From: Mycobacterium sp. GA-1199
GTDB lineage: Bacteria; Actinomycetota; Actinomycetes; Mycobacteriales; Mycobacteriaceae
Reading direction: 5' to 3'
DNA: 64,000 nt
Assembly: GCF_001500045.1 (NCBI RefSeq)
Contig: NZ_LQIX01000045.1
Location: 186,001 to 250,000, forward strand
Below are positions 1 to 6,848 of the stretch, piece after piece. Each line of letters begins with the position of its first letter. Position 1 is the first letter of the stretch. The notes beneath the pieces were generated by a model. The model made no database searches and was not told where the DNA came from. It saw nothing but the letters and a program-made list of their open reading frames with translations. A program made the translations under genes and the position numbers.

Positions 1-148
1 CCATAGGCGGCGACTTCGCGGCATACATACCGCCGTCCTCTAGCGCGGCGTGCCGAAGGTGGCGCGGTGTCAGACCTGCGCCGTGGCTGAGTTCGCTCGG
101 CTGGCCGCTGTCGTAGAAGCCATCGCACCAAAATGGACTGTGAGACAT
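1..148 (-). CDS. Partial hypothetical protein, runs off the left edge
   Basis: A reading frame starts with ATG at 148 on the minus strand and stays open to the window edge (49 codons visible, beginning MSHSPFWCDG). An AGAAGG Shine-Dalgarno-like stretch lies about six bases before the ATG. It follows directly downstream of the capsid-like pseudogene, so it would be part of the same structural-gene transcript. No family is recognised from the fragment, and the frame could be spurious. Confidence 0.35.
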   Translation of the reverse strand, partial: MSHSPFWCDGFYDSGQPSELSHGAGLTPRHLRHAALEDGGMYAAKSPPM

Positions 149-158
149 GGGAAACCTT

Positions 159-1271
159 CTACATCGGAATGCTAGGCGGCGTGTATGTTGACCCGCTGGT
201 CACATGAATTGCGACGGCCGAACCCCTGTGCCGCGTGCCAACGCCGCAACCGCGCACCGTGAAGCTCTCCTGTAGCGGATAACCGGGGATTGGTCCCGGC
301 ATGATCTGAAGCCCTTGGTAAGCCGGATTGACGTGTTGCCGGAACGCCACGGGGTTGGCTGCGCTACCCGGCCCGCCACTCGCCACGACAACGACATATC
401 CGGTTGGGATTGCTGGACTCTGGACGATCCAACCGGGGCCGTAAGCACCCTGCACGCGCAGACCACCGAATTCCGTTGGGGGAGCCTGCCCTACGATGCT
501 CTCGGCGGTCAATATCGGCGGATGACCCGCTGAGGGCACAAAATCGTGCTTCGCAACAGGGCCGCCCTCCCGTGATTCGACACCACTCCTGAACGTGGCG
601 ATCAACTCGCCTTCGTCCTGATGGCACAGCACCAAGAGCTGTGATCCCGGCTGCACGCCGTAGCCGTGGGATTGAATGTCTTTGTATGCGTCCTCCAAAT
701 CGGCGCTGTCGATAACCACCGCACCAGAAGCCCAGTAATGCGAGTGCGTTTCGGTGAACGTCTTGCCCATGAAGCTCGGCGGTGTGATCCCGTCGTCGCC
801 CGTGTACAGCCCGAAGCAACGGTGCTGCCATTCGTTGGTGTCCTCGGTCGGATCGAACAGGCGATTCCAAAATCAAACCAGTTGTGAGTTGGAGGTCCGA
901 CTCCAAGAGTCGGGTAATCTGCCCGCGCACGGCATCCGCGGTGCTGTCGCGGAGAAATCTGTACGACAGCCGCGAGGCCAAATCGTAATCCCTGAAAGTG
1001 TTGCCGCACTTCAGATACGCAGGCGGCAGCGCGACGGCCTTCGGGACGCCGAACTCGCTCGCGACATTCATCGACTCAATTTGCAGCGATTGGGCCACGA
1101 CCGAAGCGAGGTCGGTCGTGTTGAAAGCCAGCAAGTTGGACACGGCGGCCTTTTCACTGTTCACGCCTGCAACAGCGCGGCCACCTCAACCCAAATGACG
1201 TTGATATCAACGCCGTCAGCAGTCTTACGTACCGCCTCGGCGTCGCCTTGCGTCATGATTCCGTAGCCCAT
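159..1271 (-). pseudogene. Phage major-capsid-like protein gene, broken by two frameshifts
   Basis: Three overlapping minus-strand frames join into one protein of about 370 residues. The first begins at ATG 1271, after a strong AGGAGGT ribosome site, with MGYGIMTQGDAEAV and ends at a TGA at 1161-1163. Restoring one base there continues into the second frame (ALLQA then VNSEKAAVSNLL). A second one-base loss near 868 separates that frame from the third, which then reads NRLFDPTEDTNEWQHRCFGL and continues to a stop at 159. The N-terminal MxYGIMT start, the central PPSFMGKTF segment and the C-terminal GYPL, RGCGVGTRHRG and VTSG segments resemble a major capsid family of actinobacteriophages and their prophage relatives. 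The family assignment is from memory. Two separate indels make an inactive gene likely; sequencing error is the alternative. Confidence 0.6.
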
Positions 1272-1503
1272 GACCTACCTCCTACGTTCGAACTTGAGCA
1301 ACACGCTACGCCCGAATCCCTCCGCGTCGCAGATCGTTTACCAATGCAGCACAGTCGATTACGCGAAGCTACGCGGCGCTCACGTGACTTCAGTCGTGCA
1401 ACACGGCATACAACGCGAAATCGGCGTAAGGTCAGTATCGCCACGGCGAGCGACGCGAATCACTCTGTAGCGCAACGCCTGAAGGACAGGAGGCAGACAA
1501 CAC

Positions 1504-1926
1504 ATGTCCCGTACACCAACGGAGTACACCATTCCGCCCCCTCCGCCGGGGCTAGTGCTCAACCCCGTGGCGAACCTTCGCGGACGCGCCGCCGCTGTCG
1601 AGTGGATACGTGACAAGCTCGGCGTTGAGGTCAGCGAGCGCTACCTACTCGACGCCACGACGCGCCGGGAGGTAGAGCTTGGGTCGAAGGTGGACATAAA
1701 CTGGCATTCAGAGCGGCGGGAGCCCCGAGAAATGACCGTCCGAAGTGTCCGTATCGGTCCGTTTAGTCCGAACTGTCCGAATGTCCGTTTAGGCGCTGTC
1801 CGTTTCGAAACCGCACATGAGCGGCGCGTACACCGGATTGAGGTCGCAACACGGACAAACGGACATTCGGACAAGTGTCTTCGCGCGCGCGAAGGCCGTC
1901 CGATTCGAGAAAGTGATGCCGAATGA
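1504..1926 (+). CDS. Small DNA-binding-type (excisionase-like) protein of the element
   Basis: ATG 1504 follows a clear AGGAGG ribosome site about ten bases upstream. The first 75 residues look like a real protein: a proline run (IPPPPPG) and then a predicted helical segment, GRAAAVEWIRDKLGVEVSER, followed by YLLDATTRRE. This resembles short helix-turn-helix or excisionase-like proteins of actinobacterial integrated elements. Beyond about residue 78 the sequence loses protein character and runs through the GTCCG repeat array, so the natural end may have been lost by a frameshift; another frame stops at 1732-1734. It is divergent from the capsid-like pseudogene. Regulator or excisionase function is an inference. 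Confidence 0.5.
   Translation: MSRTPTEYTIPPPPPGLVLNPVANLRGRAAAVEWIRDKLGVEVSERYLLDATTRREVELGSKVDINWHSERREPREMTVRSVRIGPFSPNCPNVRLGAVRFETAHERRVHRIEVATRTNGHSDKCLRAREGRPIRESDAE
1738..1873. repeat. Helically spaced GTCCG iterons with a 17-bp inverted repeat
   Basis: GTCCG occurs on the + strand starting at 1738, 1747, 1757, 1766, 1775, 1783 and 1798, with spacings of 9, 10, 9, 9, 8 and 15 bases. It recurs inverted (CGGAC) at 1852, 1860 and 1868. The 17-mer at 1774-1790 is the exact reverse complement of 1857-1873, separated by 66 bases. Spacing close to one helical turn is typical of arrays bound cooperatively by an initiator, excisionase or repressor. No AT-rich unwinding region is evident beside it. 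Confidence 0.7.
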
Positions 1927-2053
1927 CACTGCTACACGCGGCCAGAGCCGCCCTACGCATACCAGCCGGCCCAATACCGCCGCATACCGAACCGCCCGCC
2001 GCGCAACCCATTGAGCGAGCCGAGGCCGAGAGCGGACCGACCGTGACGGCCCA

Positions 2054-2416
2054 TCACTGCTTGAACGGATTCGACCAGTCAAGTCCCCAGCGGCCAGGCG
2101 TGAAGGCTTCTCGCGGTTTCTTCTGGCTTGGGGGCTGCGGTGCAGACGGGGGTGACTCTTCGGCGCTCGTTGGGCTCTCGGGTGGAGGGGCTGTGGCGGC
2201 GTCGAGAACGTACGTCAGCGGGGCGACGAGCCGACTCTGTGCCACCGCCGCGAAACCGATTCCGAGGGGTCCGAGGAAAAAGATCGTGATCAAGAAGAAC
2301 GTCAGCCGCCGATCTTCCGGTGCGACAAAGGCAGCGACGGCGCCAATAAATATCCACCATAAGAGGATGGCGAGAAACCAATTCCTGAATATGTCGTCGA
2401 TTTGGTCTGCGGTCAT
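2054..2416 (-). CDS. Small membrane protein with two predicted transmembrane helices and a proline-rich tail
   Basis: ATG 2416 opens a 120-residue protein. Two hydrophobic segments (about residues 12-32 and 38-62) flank a short charged loop, APEDRR. The C-terminal half is hydrophilic and rich in proline and serine. The membrane part is paralogous to the 72-residue protein encoded just upstream (stop at 2462, 45 bases away): both share the pattern VAP..RR..FFL.T.F, then GPLG and AAVA. No enzymatic motif is visible. A membrane role such as superinfection exclusion is possible for a phage-like element, but that is a guess. Confidence 0.65.
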   Translation of the reverse strand: MTADQIDDIFRNWFLAILLWWIFIGAVAAFVAPEDRRLTFFLITIFFLGPLGIGFAAVAQSRLVAPLTYVLDAATAPPPESPTSAEESPPSAPQPPSQKKPREAFTPGRWGLDWSNPFKQ

Positions 2417-2461
2417 GGTAATTGATTTTGCAGGATGGTCGGCCTCGTGTGGGCCGAATAG

Positions 2462-2680
2462 TCAGGGCTGTTCGGGGCGGGGGTTGGCGACAGCAGCACA
2501 CGCCACCCCAAGCGGGCCGATGAGAACAAACATCGTCAGCAAGAAGAACTCAAAGCGTCGCCCATCCGGCGCGACGAGGGCCGCGATGAACGGGAACCAC
2601 ACAATCCACAAGATCAACCCGACGACGAAAAGCGCGGTGAAGTATGGAGTGAGGTCTGGGAACTCAATCTGGTCATCCAT
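2462..2680 (-). CDS. Small membrane protein with two predicted transmembrane helices, paralogue of the neighbour
   Basis: The start is taken as ATG 2680 (MDDQIEFPDL), because the longer frame upstream of it is arginine-rich shadow sequence. The 72-residue product has two hydrophobic helices (about residues 15-37 and 44-65) joined by a charged loop, APDGRR. It matches the core of the 120-residue protein downstream (2054-2416) without its proline-rich tail. Both genes are on the minus strand and probably cotranscribed. The function is unknown. Confidence 0.6.
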   Translation of the reverse strand: MDDQIEFPDLTPYFTALFVVGLILWIVWFPFIAALVAPDGRRFEFFLLTMFVLIGPLGVACAAVANPRPEQP

Positions 2681-2766
2681 ACGGCGATGGTCCCTCTCGT
2701 GGGCGCAGCGTGCAGGCAGTTTCAAGCAACCTGCGCCCGTCTCGATGATGGCGAGAGGATGACGAC

Positions 2767-3444
2767 ATGACCGCCGAACCTGTTGTGAGCCGTGACCCGA
2801 TGCAGCCTGCCGACAGCCGCGAGGTCCGCACCGCATTCCAAAGCGGCGGCGTGCAGTGCACGGCGCGAAGCAAGCGCACCGGCAACCGCTGCCAACGACC
2901 GGCCATGCTCGGCGGCAACGTCTGCCGCGCACACGGAGGCAATGCACCACAGACCCGCGCCAAGGCCAGACAACGCCTTGAACAAGCCGCAGATGCGTTG
3001 GTACAGCGCCTTCTTGGGATGGCTCTTGACGGCGACGTGGCCGACCCCGTGGCCCTGGCCGCGATCCGAGACGCCCTCGACCGCGCTGGCCTGAACCCGA
3101 AGACCGCCGTCGAAGTCGAAGTTGGGCCGACACCAGTCTTCCAGCAGTTGTTTACCGGCATTGACCGCAGCATCCGCCGCGACAGCACCCGAGTGACCGA
3201 ACAACCCGCCCCGGCACCGCCTGCGCCCGAGATTGTCGATGCTGAAGTCGTAGACATGCCCTCTGCTGGCGCTGTGCGCCCACGTACGCCCACGGCACCC
3301 GGTAACCCGGGCGACGACCCGAAGCGACCGCCGCCGTGGCAAGGAGAGCCGCTACCGGATTACACGCCGAAGCGACCCGGCAACCAATTGATGACGCTTG
3401 AAGAGGCGAACAAGAGCCTTGCGGCTGAGTGCCGTCGTGGTTAG
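2767..3444 (+). CDS. Zinc-knuckle protein resembling phage terminase-adjacent proteins
   Basis: ATG 2767 is preceded by GAGAGG. The 225-residue product has a compact cysteine/histidine motif near residues 38-63: CTARSKRTGNRC, then nine residues, VC, three residues and HGG. This CxxxSKRTGxxC...CxxHGG signature is common in phage and integrated-element proteins, often near terminase or HNH genes, and suggests a zinc ribbon. A helical region (about residues 65-110) follows, then a proline-rich disordered C-terminus. It faces away from the two membrane proteins and points toward the recombinase genes. A DNA-packaging role is possible; only the family resemblance is visible. Confidence 0.6.
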   Translation: MTAEPVVSRDPMQPADSREVRTAFQSGGVQCTARSKRTGNRCQRPAMLGGNVCRAHGGNAPQTRAKARQRLEQAADALVQRLLGMALDGDVADPVALAAIRDALDRAGLNPKTAVEVEVGPTPVFQQLFTGIDRSIRRDSTRVTEQPAPAPPAPEIVDAEVVDMPSAGAVRPRTPTAPGNPGDDPKRPPPWQGEPLPDYTPKRPGNQLMTLEEANKSLAAECRRG

Positions 3445-3519
3445 GCCCGCAGCCGACTGGCCCGAGCGCTGGCGGCAGAAGCCCGCTGACCCGACTAGTG
3501 GACTGCTAGGGCGCGGGCA

Positions 3520-3687
3520 GCGGGTGAAGGTGCTGAACGGGCCGCGACGCGCACGCCGGTCAGAGCGGGGTGGTGCAGCGGGTGACGGCCCGATGCGGGC
3601 GAACTGTTGTGCACGGTGGCCTTCGATGACGGCACGACCGGCGAGTATTGGGAAGACGAGCTACTACGCCCGAAAGCCGACCGGTGA
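3520..3687 (+). pseudogene. Small KOW-like protein gene, broken by two frameshifts
   Basis: Three consecutive frames join into one sensible short protein. The first reads GRGQRVKVLNG near 3520. The second reads DAHAGQSGVVQRVT (about 3547-3585), the KOW-type GxxGxV signature. The third reads PDAGELLCTVAFDDGTTGEY and continues to a TGA at 3685-3687. Each join needs a +1 shift. Proteins of this layout, a basic strand then AGQSGVV then FDDGTTGEYWEDEL, are small Tudor/KOW-like domains; I assign the fold from the motif only. No intact start codon is certain. The two indels match the decay seen in the capsid-like gene. Confidence 0.45.
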
Positions 3688-3835
3688 TGACCAGGAAGAT
3701 AGCTGGACGATAGCAGATAGGCCGACTGAACTGGGACGATGTGATATCGCGCCGTGTGCTGGTCAGCGTAGAGTCGGGGGCAAGCGAGGCACGCGACGAG
3801 GGTCACGTACCCCGCGAACCCCGAGAGAGGAAACG

Positions 3836-4477
3836 ATGGACATACGACCGAAGGCCATTGGCTACGTGCGGTGCAGCGCGAATCGTCAAGCAGAGCATGG
3901 TTATTCACTTGAGGCGCAGCGCGCGCAGATTGAAAACTACTGTGCAGCAAACGGAGTAGAGCTAGTCGCGCTGATACCAGACGTGATGAGCGGTAAGAAG
4001 ACGGACAAGCTGTATGGCCGCATCGCCGCCGTGCAGGCGATACAGGCGGGCATCGCGAACGTGCTCGTCGTCAACACGCTGGACCGCAGCAGCCGCAGCA
4101 TGGCGGACGGTGCGAAGCTCGTAGCCGACGCCAAGGCCGAAGGGTGGCGCATCGTTGGACTGGACGGCACCGACACGAACACCGTGAGCCAACTGACCGC
4201 GCATGCGCGGCTGCTCGTCGCCGAAGAGGAACGCGAACTGATCAGCAAGCGCACAAAGCAAGGGCTGATACGAGCGCGCCAAGAGGGCAAGCAGCTAGGC
4301 ACCCCGAGCGAGATACCGAACGACGTTGTTGCTCGCGTCGTGAGGCTGCGACGAAAGGGCCTGGGTGCCAAAGCGATTGCGAGCAAGCTGACCACCGATG
4401 GCGTACCCGCCCCGAAGGCTGACCGCTGGCACTACAGCACAGTTCGAAACATGCTGCGGCGAGAAGGGGTTGCGTGA
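3836..4477 (+). CDS. Small serine recombinase (resolvase/invertase type)
   Basis: The start is ATG 3836 with AGAGAGGAAACG in front; the open frame upstream is non-coding in character. The 213-residue protein has the resolvase N-terminal domain: GYVRCSANRQ with the nucleophile Ser14, then DVMSGKKTDK, LVVNTLDRSSRS and the E helix leading to SKRTKQGLIRARQEGKQLG. A C-terminal helix-turn-helix follows (about residues 165-210, KGLGAKAIASKL). The size fits the small resolvase/invertase class rather than large serine integrases. Its TGA overlaps the ATG of the tyrosine integrase by one base, so the two are translationally coupled. Likely roles are dimer resolution or DNA inversion for the element. 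Confidence 0.88.
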   Translation: MDIRPKAIGYVRCSANRQAEHGYSLEAQRAQIENYCAANGVELVALIPDVMSGKKTDKLYGRIAAVQAIQAGIANVLVVNTLDRSSRSMADGAKLVADAKAEGWRIVGLDGTDTNTVSQLTAHARLLVAEEERELISKRTKQGLIRARQEGKQLGTPSEIPNDVVARVVRLRRKGLGAKAIASKLTTDGVPAPKADRWHYSTVRNMLRREGVA

Positions 4478-5814
4478 TGGCTTGGGAACAGTTCAAGCAC
4501 GGCTCGTGGCATTCGCGTTGGACCGACCCTGACGGCACCGAGCGAACCAAAGGCGGCTTCAAGACCCGCAAGGCCGCGAAAGCACACGGCACGAAGGCCG
4601 AGGAAGCGAAGTTGCACGGGCGCACCTTCGACCCACAAAGGGGAAAGGCCAAGTTCCGCGACGTGGCAGCGGAGTGGTTGGAGTCGCGGCGTGACCTCAA
4701 GGAGACGACCCGGGCCGGGTACCGCGAAGCCCTGGCTTCGACGACCGAGGCCATCGCCAAGCGGCACGCCCGCCTGAACGGCCTGCGCATTGACGAAGCC
4801 TTCGGCGGTTACCCGGTCAATGCCATCACCCGCGAACAAATTTCGCAGTGGGTCCAGCGGATGAAGGACGCGGGCAAGAAACCGAGCACAATCCGCAACG
4901 CGTACTTCATTGTGCGCCAGGTGCTTCGGCATGCCGTCATTGATGACCGGATACCGGCCAACCCGGCGGATTATGTGAAGCTGCCGACCGACCACAACAG
5001 CGGCTCTCAGCGTGTCGTGGACGACCCCGCGCAGTTCCTCACGCCTGCGCAGGTGGCCGCGCTCGTTGACGCAACCCCGTGGCCGTACAACGTGCTCGTC
5101 CACGTAGCGGCGTGGACAGGTTTACGGGCGGGGGAGTTGGCCGGTCTACAGGTCGGTGACGTGACTTTGCCCGCCGTCGCGACCCGACCAGGCAGCGTGC
5201 GCGTTGAGCGCACCGTGGCAAGTGTCGGCAAGGAACTGGTCTACCTGACGCCGAAGACGAAGGGCAGCCGCCGCACAGTACCGCTGACCCCGCAGACGAC
5301 CACCTTGCTGCGGGACTACCTGGCCCAGCACCCTCGCCGCAACGACTCGACCGCCCCGCTGTTCCCCGCGTTCAGGCTGAGCACGCCGCCGCCGTCCACG
5401 TCGGCCACGAAGGCAGCACCGGAGAAGGTGCGTGCCCAGCGGCAAGCGCACGCCTTGGCCGCGCTCCGCGTCGAAGAAGCCGAGCGCCGGCTGGTGCTTG
5501 ATTGGTACGCGCCGCTGCGACACAACACGCTCGCGAAAGCGGTGTTCCGGCCTGCCGTTCTACGGGCCAACCGGTCCAAAGCGTGCATCGCCCCGGCGTT
5601 CCGCTGGCACGGACTTCGGCATTCGTACATCAGCATCGCGATTGCTGCTGGCTTACCTATCTTCCAAATCAGCATGTTCGCCGGTCATGCGAAGCCGAGC
5701 ACGACCGAGAACGTTTATGCGCACCTGCTGACCGACGATCACGACGAGGCGATGGCGGCACTCGGGGCGATGGCTGCAGAGACTAGCGACAACGTTATTC
5801 GGCTACACGGCTAA
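4477..5814 (+). CDS. int: Tyrosine-type site-specific integrase
   Basis: The 445-residue phage-type integrase starts at ATG 4477 (GTG 4474 is an in-frame alternative). It has an N-terminal arm-binding region (WHSRWTDPDG through about residue 55), a SAM-like core-binding domain (about 60-170) and a complete catalytic domain. The catalytic residues are Arg217 (TGLRAGEL), Lys262 (TPKTKGSRR), His378 and Arg381 (HGLRHSY), His404 (FAGHAK) and the nucleophile Tyr414 (ENVYAHL). All are present, so the enzyme looks active. It sits 695 bases from the tRNA-Gly gene, its likely target. It is coupled to the serine recombinase upstream and ends tail-to-tail with the minus-strand gene 5811-6305. Confidence 0.93.
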   Translation: MAWEQFKHGSWHSRWTDPDGTERTKGGFKTRKAAKAHGTKAEEAKLHGRTFDPQRGKAKFRDVAAEWLESRRDLKETTRAGYREALASTTEAIAKRHARLNGLRIDEAFGGYPVNAITREQISQWVQRMKDAGKKPSTIRNAYFIVRQVLRHAVIDDRIPANPADYVKLPTDHNSGSQRVVDDPAQFLTPAQVAALVDATPWPYNVLVHVAAWTGLRAGELAGLQVGDVTLPAVATRPGSVRVERTVASVGKELVYLTPKTKGSRRTVPLTPQTTTLLRDYLAQHPRRNDSTAPLFPAFRLSTPPPSTSATKAAPEKVRAQRQAHALAALRVEEAERRLVLDWYAPLRHNTLAKAVFRPAVLRANRSKACIAPAFRWHGLRHSYISIAIAAGLPIFQISMFAGHAKPSTTENVYAHLLTDDHDEAMAALGAMAAETSDNVIRLHG

Positions 5815-6305
5815 CGATTGTTGACCTTGCCGTCCATATACCTGGCGACCATCGTTGCTAAAACACCCTCAAGATTCGGGATTGGAAGGGGTGTTGCCTT
5901 AGCGGAGCTAAGTCGCGAGGGCACCTCAAGTCGATATAACTGTCCCTCAGTCGATACGACCATGTAGTCGTTCTCGATCTTGCGCTTCAGTCGCGTCTTC
6001 ACGCTTCCGTCCGCTTTCCCGTGGGCAGGCCACTCGCGTTGGTGACTATAAATCGCCCAGCCGGTGACGCCGCTGAGCGCCGACCCGGACGGCCAGCTGT
6101 TCTTGGGCCTCCTCGCAATAAAGCTATGGCGGCACGGCTTGATGCCTAATCGATTCATCGCTTCGATGAACTCGCCAACGGCGCGCGCCTGGCTCGTCTC
6201 TAGTCGTTGACTATCGGCCACTCGTGCTTGGCGCATCTGGGCGCCAGCAACTCGGGCTGCCTGCTGTTGCGCGTATTGCGCTTGTGCTTCCTCCCATATA
6301 CCCAC
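5811..6305 (-). CDS. Hypothetical protein between integrase and attachment site
   Basis: GTG 6305 is chosen because GGGGAGG lies eight bases upstream; the frame extends further but without a ribosome site. The 164-residue product begins with a long Ala/Gln/Arg-rich helix (EEAQAQYAQQQAARVAGAQ), probably coiled coil. A mixed segment follows (about residues 45-75, AVGEFIEAMNRLGI), then a basic patch (TRLKRKIENDY) and a strand-rich C-terminus. Its stop overlaps the integrase stop tail-to-tail by four bases. No family is recognised. The position beside the attachment site would suit an element-specific accessory protein. Confidence 0.6.
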   Translation of the reverse strand: MGIWEEAQAQYAQQQAARVAGAQMRQARVADSQRLETSQARAVGEFIEAMNRLGIKPCRHSFIARRPKNSWPSGSALSGVTGWAIYSHQREWPAHGKADGSVKTRLKRKIENDYMVVSTEGQLYRLEVPSRLSSAKATPLPIPNLEGVLATMVARYMDGKVNNR

Positions 6306-6428
6306 GCGAATACCTCCCCCGCCGCTTTGCGTAGTCAAGATGTAGCTGATCGTCGCACAAGGGTGCATCACGCATGACCAGCACAGCGAACAATTCTGCG
6401 CCTCATGCGCACCGGAAAACAGCGCGCA

Positions 6429-6449
6429 GACGGGACAGTGACGGGACAG
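6429..6449 (+). repeat. Two GACGGGACAG direct repeats, 11-bp period, near the attachment site
   Basis: GACGGGACAG occurs at 6429-6438 and 6440-6449. The one-turn spacing and position between the last element gene and the tRNA make them candidate integrase or excisionase arm sites. Function is inferred from position only. Confidence 0.4.
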
Positions 6450-6481
6450 AGGGCAGCGCCAAAAGCAGCCCTACGCAGCAA

Positions 6482-6504
6482 TAACGCCCCTATCAGGGGC
6501 GTTA
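6482..6504 (-). terminator. Hairpin terminator behind tRNA-Gly
   Basis: TAACGCCCC and GGGGCGTTA form a perfect 9-bp stem around a TATCA loop, five bases beyond the discriminator base of the minus-strand tRNA-Gly. It probably terminates that tRNA transcript. The stem is symmetric and could also stop transcription arriving from the element. Confidence 0.65.
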
Positions 6505-6508
6505 GCGG

Positions 6509-6579
6509 AGCGGGCGACGGGAATCGAACCCGCGTAGCTAGTTTGGAAGACTAGGGCTCTACCATTGAGCTACGCCCGC
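6509..6579 (-). tRNA. tRNA-Gly (TCC anticodon), probable integration target
   Basis: The 71-nt cloverleaf begins GCGGGCG on the minus strand. The acceptor stem pairs GCGGGCG with CGCCCGC, the T loop carries GGTTCGATTCC, and the anticodon loop CTTCCAA gives TCC (reverse complement at 6545-6547). CCA is not encoded. The tRNA 3' end faces the integrase element, and the element restores an intact gene, the usual outcome of tyrosine-integrase insertion. Confidence 0.95.
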
Positions 6580-6734
6580 ATGTACAGCAAGACCAGATCG
6601 TACCGGCGGCAGCCAAATCAAATCCAATTGAAGGCTTCGCGTGTCCAGCCCGTAGTATCTCGCGTGGTCGTTCCGTGTTTTGCGGACGGCCCGCGCGGGC
6701 GCAGCGCTCAAGCGTCGGCGCGACGAGCAGAGCA

Positions 6735-6808
6735 CGGGGTGTAGCGCAGCTTGGTAGCGCATCCGCTTTGGGAGCGGAAGGCCGCAGGTTCAAATCCTGT
6801 CACCCCGA
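6735..6808 (+). tRNA. tRNA-Pro (TGG anticodon)
   Basis: The 74-nt cloverleaf begins CGGGGTG and ends CACCCCG plus discriminator A. The anticodon stem TCCGC/GCGGA encloses TTTGGGA with anticodon TGG at 6769-6771, and GGTTCAAATCC forms the T arm. CCA is not encoded. It lies only 40 bases upstream of tig, so the two may share a promoter. Confidence 0.96.
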
Positions 6809-6848
6809 CTGCGACACCGACCACACCAGATATATGAGGAGCAAGATC

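Larger units (their letters stand above)
1..6508. mobile_element. Right end of a degraded integrated phage-like element at tRNA-Gly
   Basis: This stretch is visibly less GC-rich than the rest of the window. It contains a tyrosine integrase, a serine recombinase, phage-type structural and zinc-knuckle genes and several broken genes, none of which belong to the mycobacterial core gene set. It abuts the 3' end of a tRNA-Gly gene, the usual target of tyrosine integrases. I searched by eye for a second copy of the tRNA 3' sequence inside the stretch and found none, so the other attachment site is probably left of position 1. Whether the whole element is a prophage, a satellite or an integrative plasmid cannot be decided from this end alone. 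Confidence 0.65.

Noticed and set aside
1923..2762. 279-codon + strand frame across the two small membrane protein genes
   Set aside because: The minus strand encodes two paralogous proteins with proper transmembrane patterns; conserved similarity between the two supports that strand. The + frame is Ser/Arg/Pro-rich shadow.
1..6508. Second attachment-site copy of the tRNA-Gly 3' end inside the window
   Set aside because: A visual search for the T-arm sequence GGTTCGATTCC and its complement in this stretch gave no match outside the tRNA. The other end must lie left of the window.
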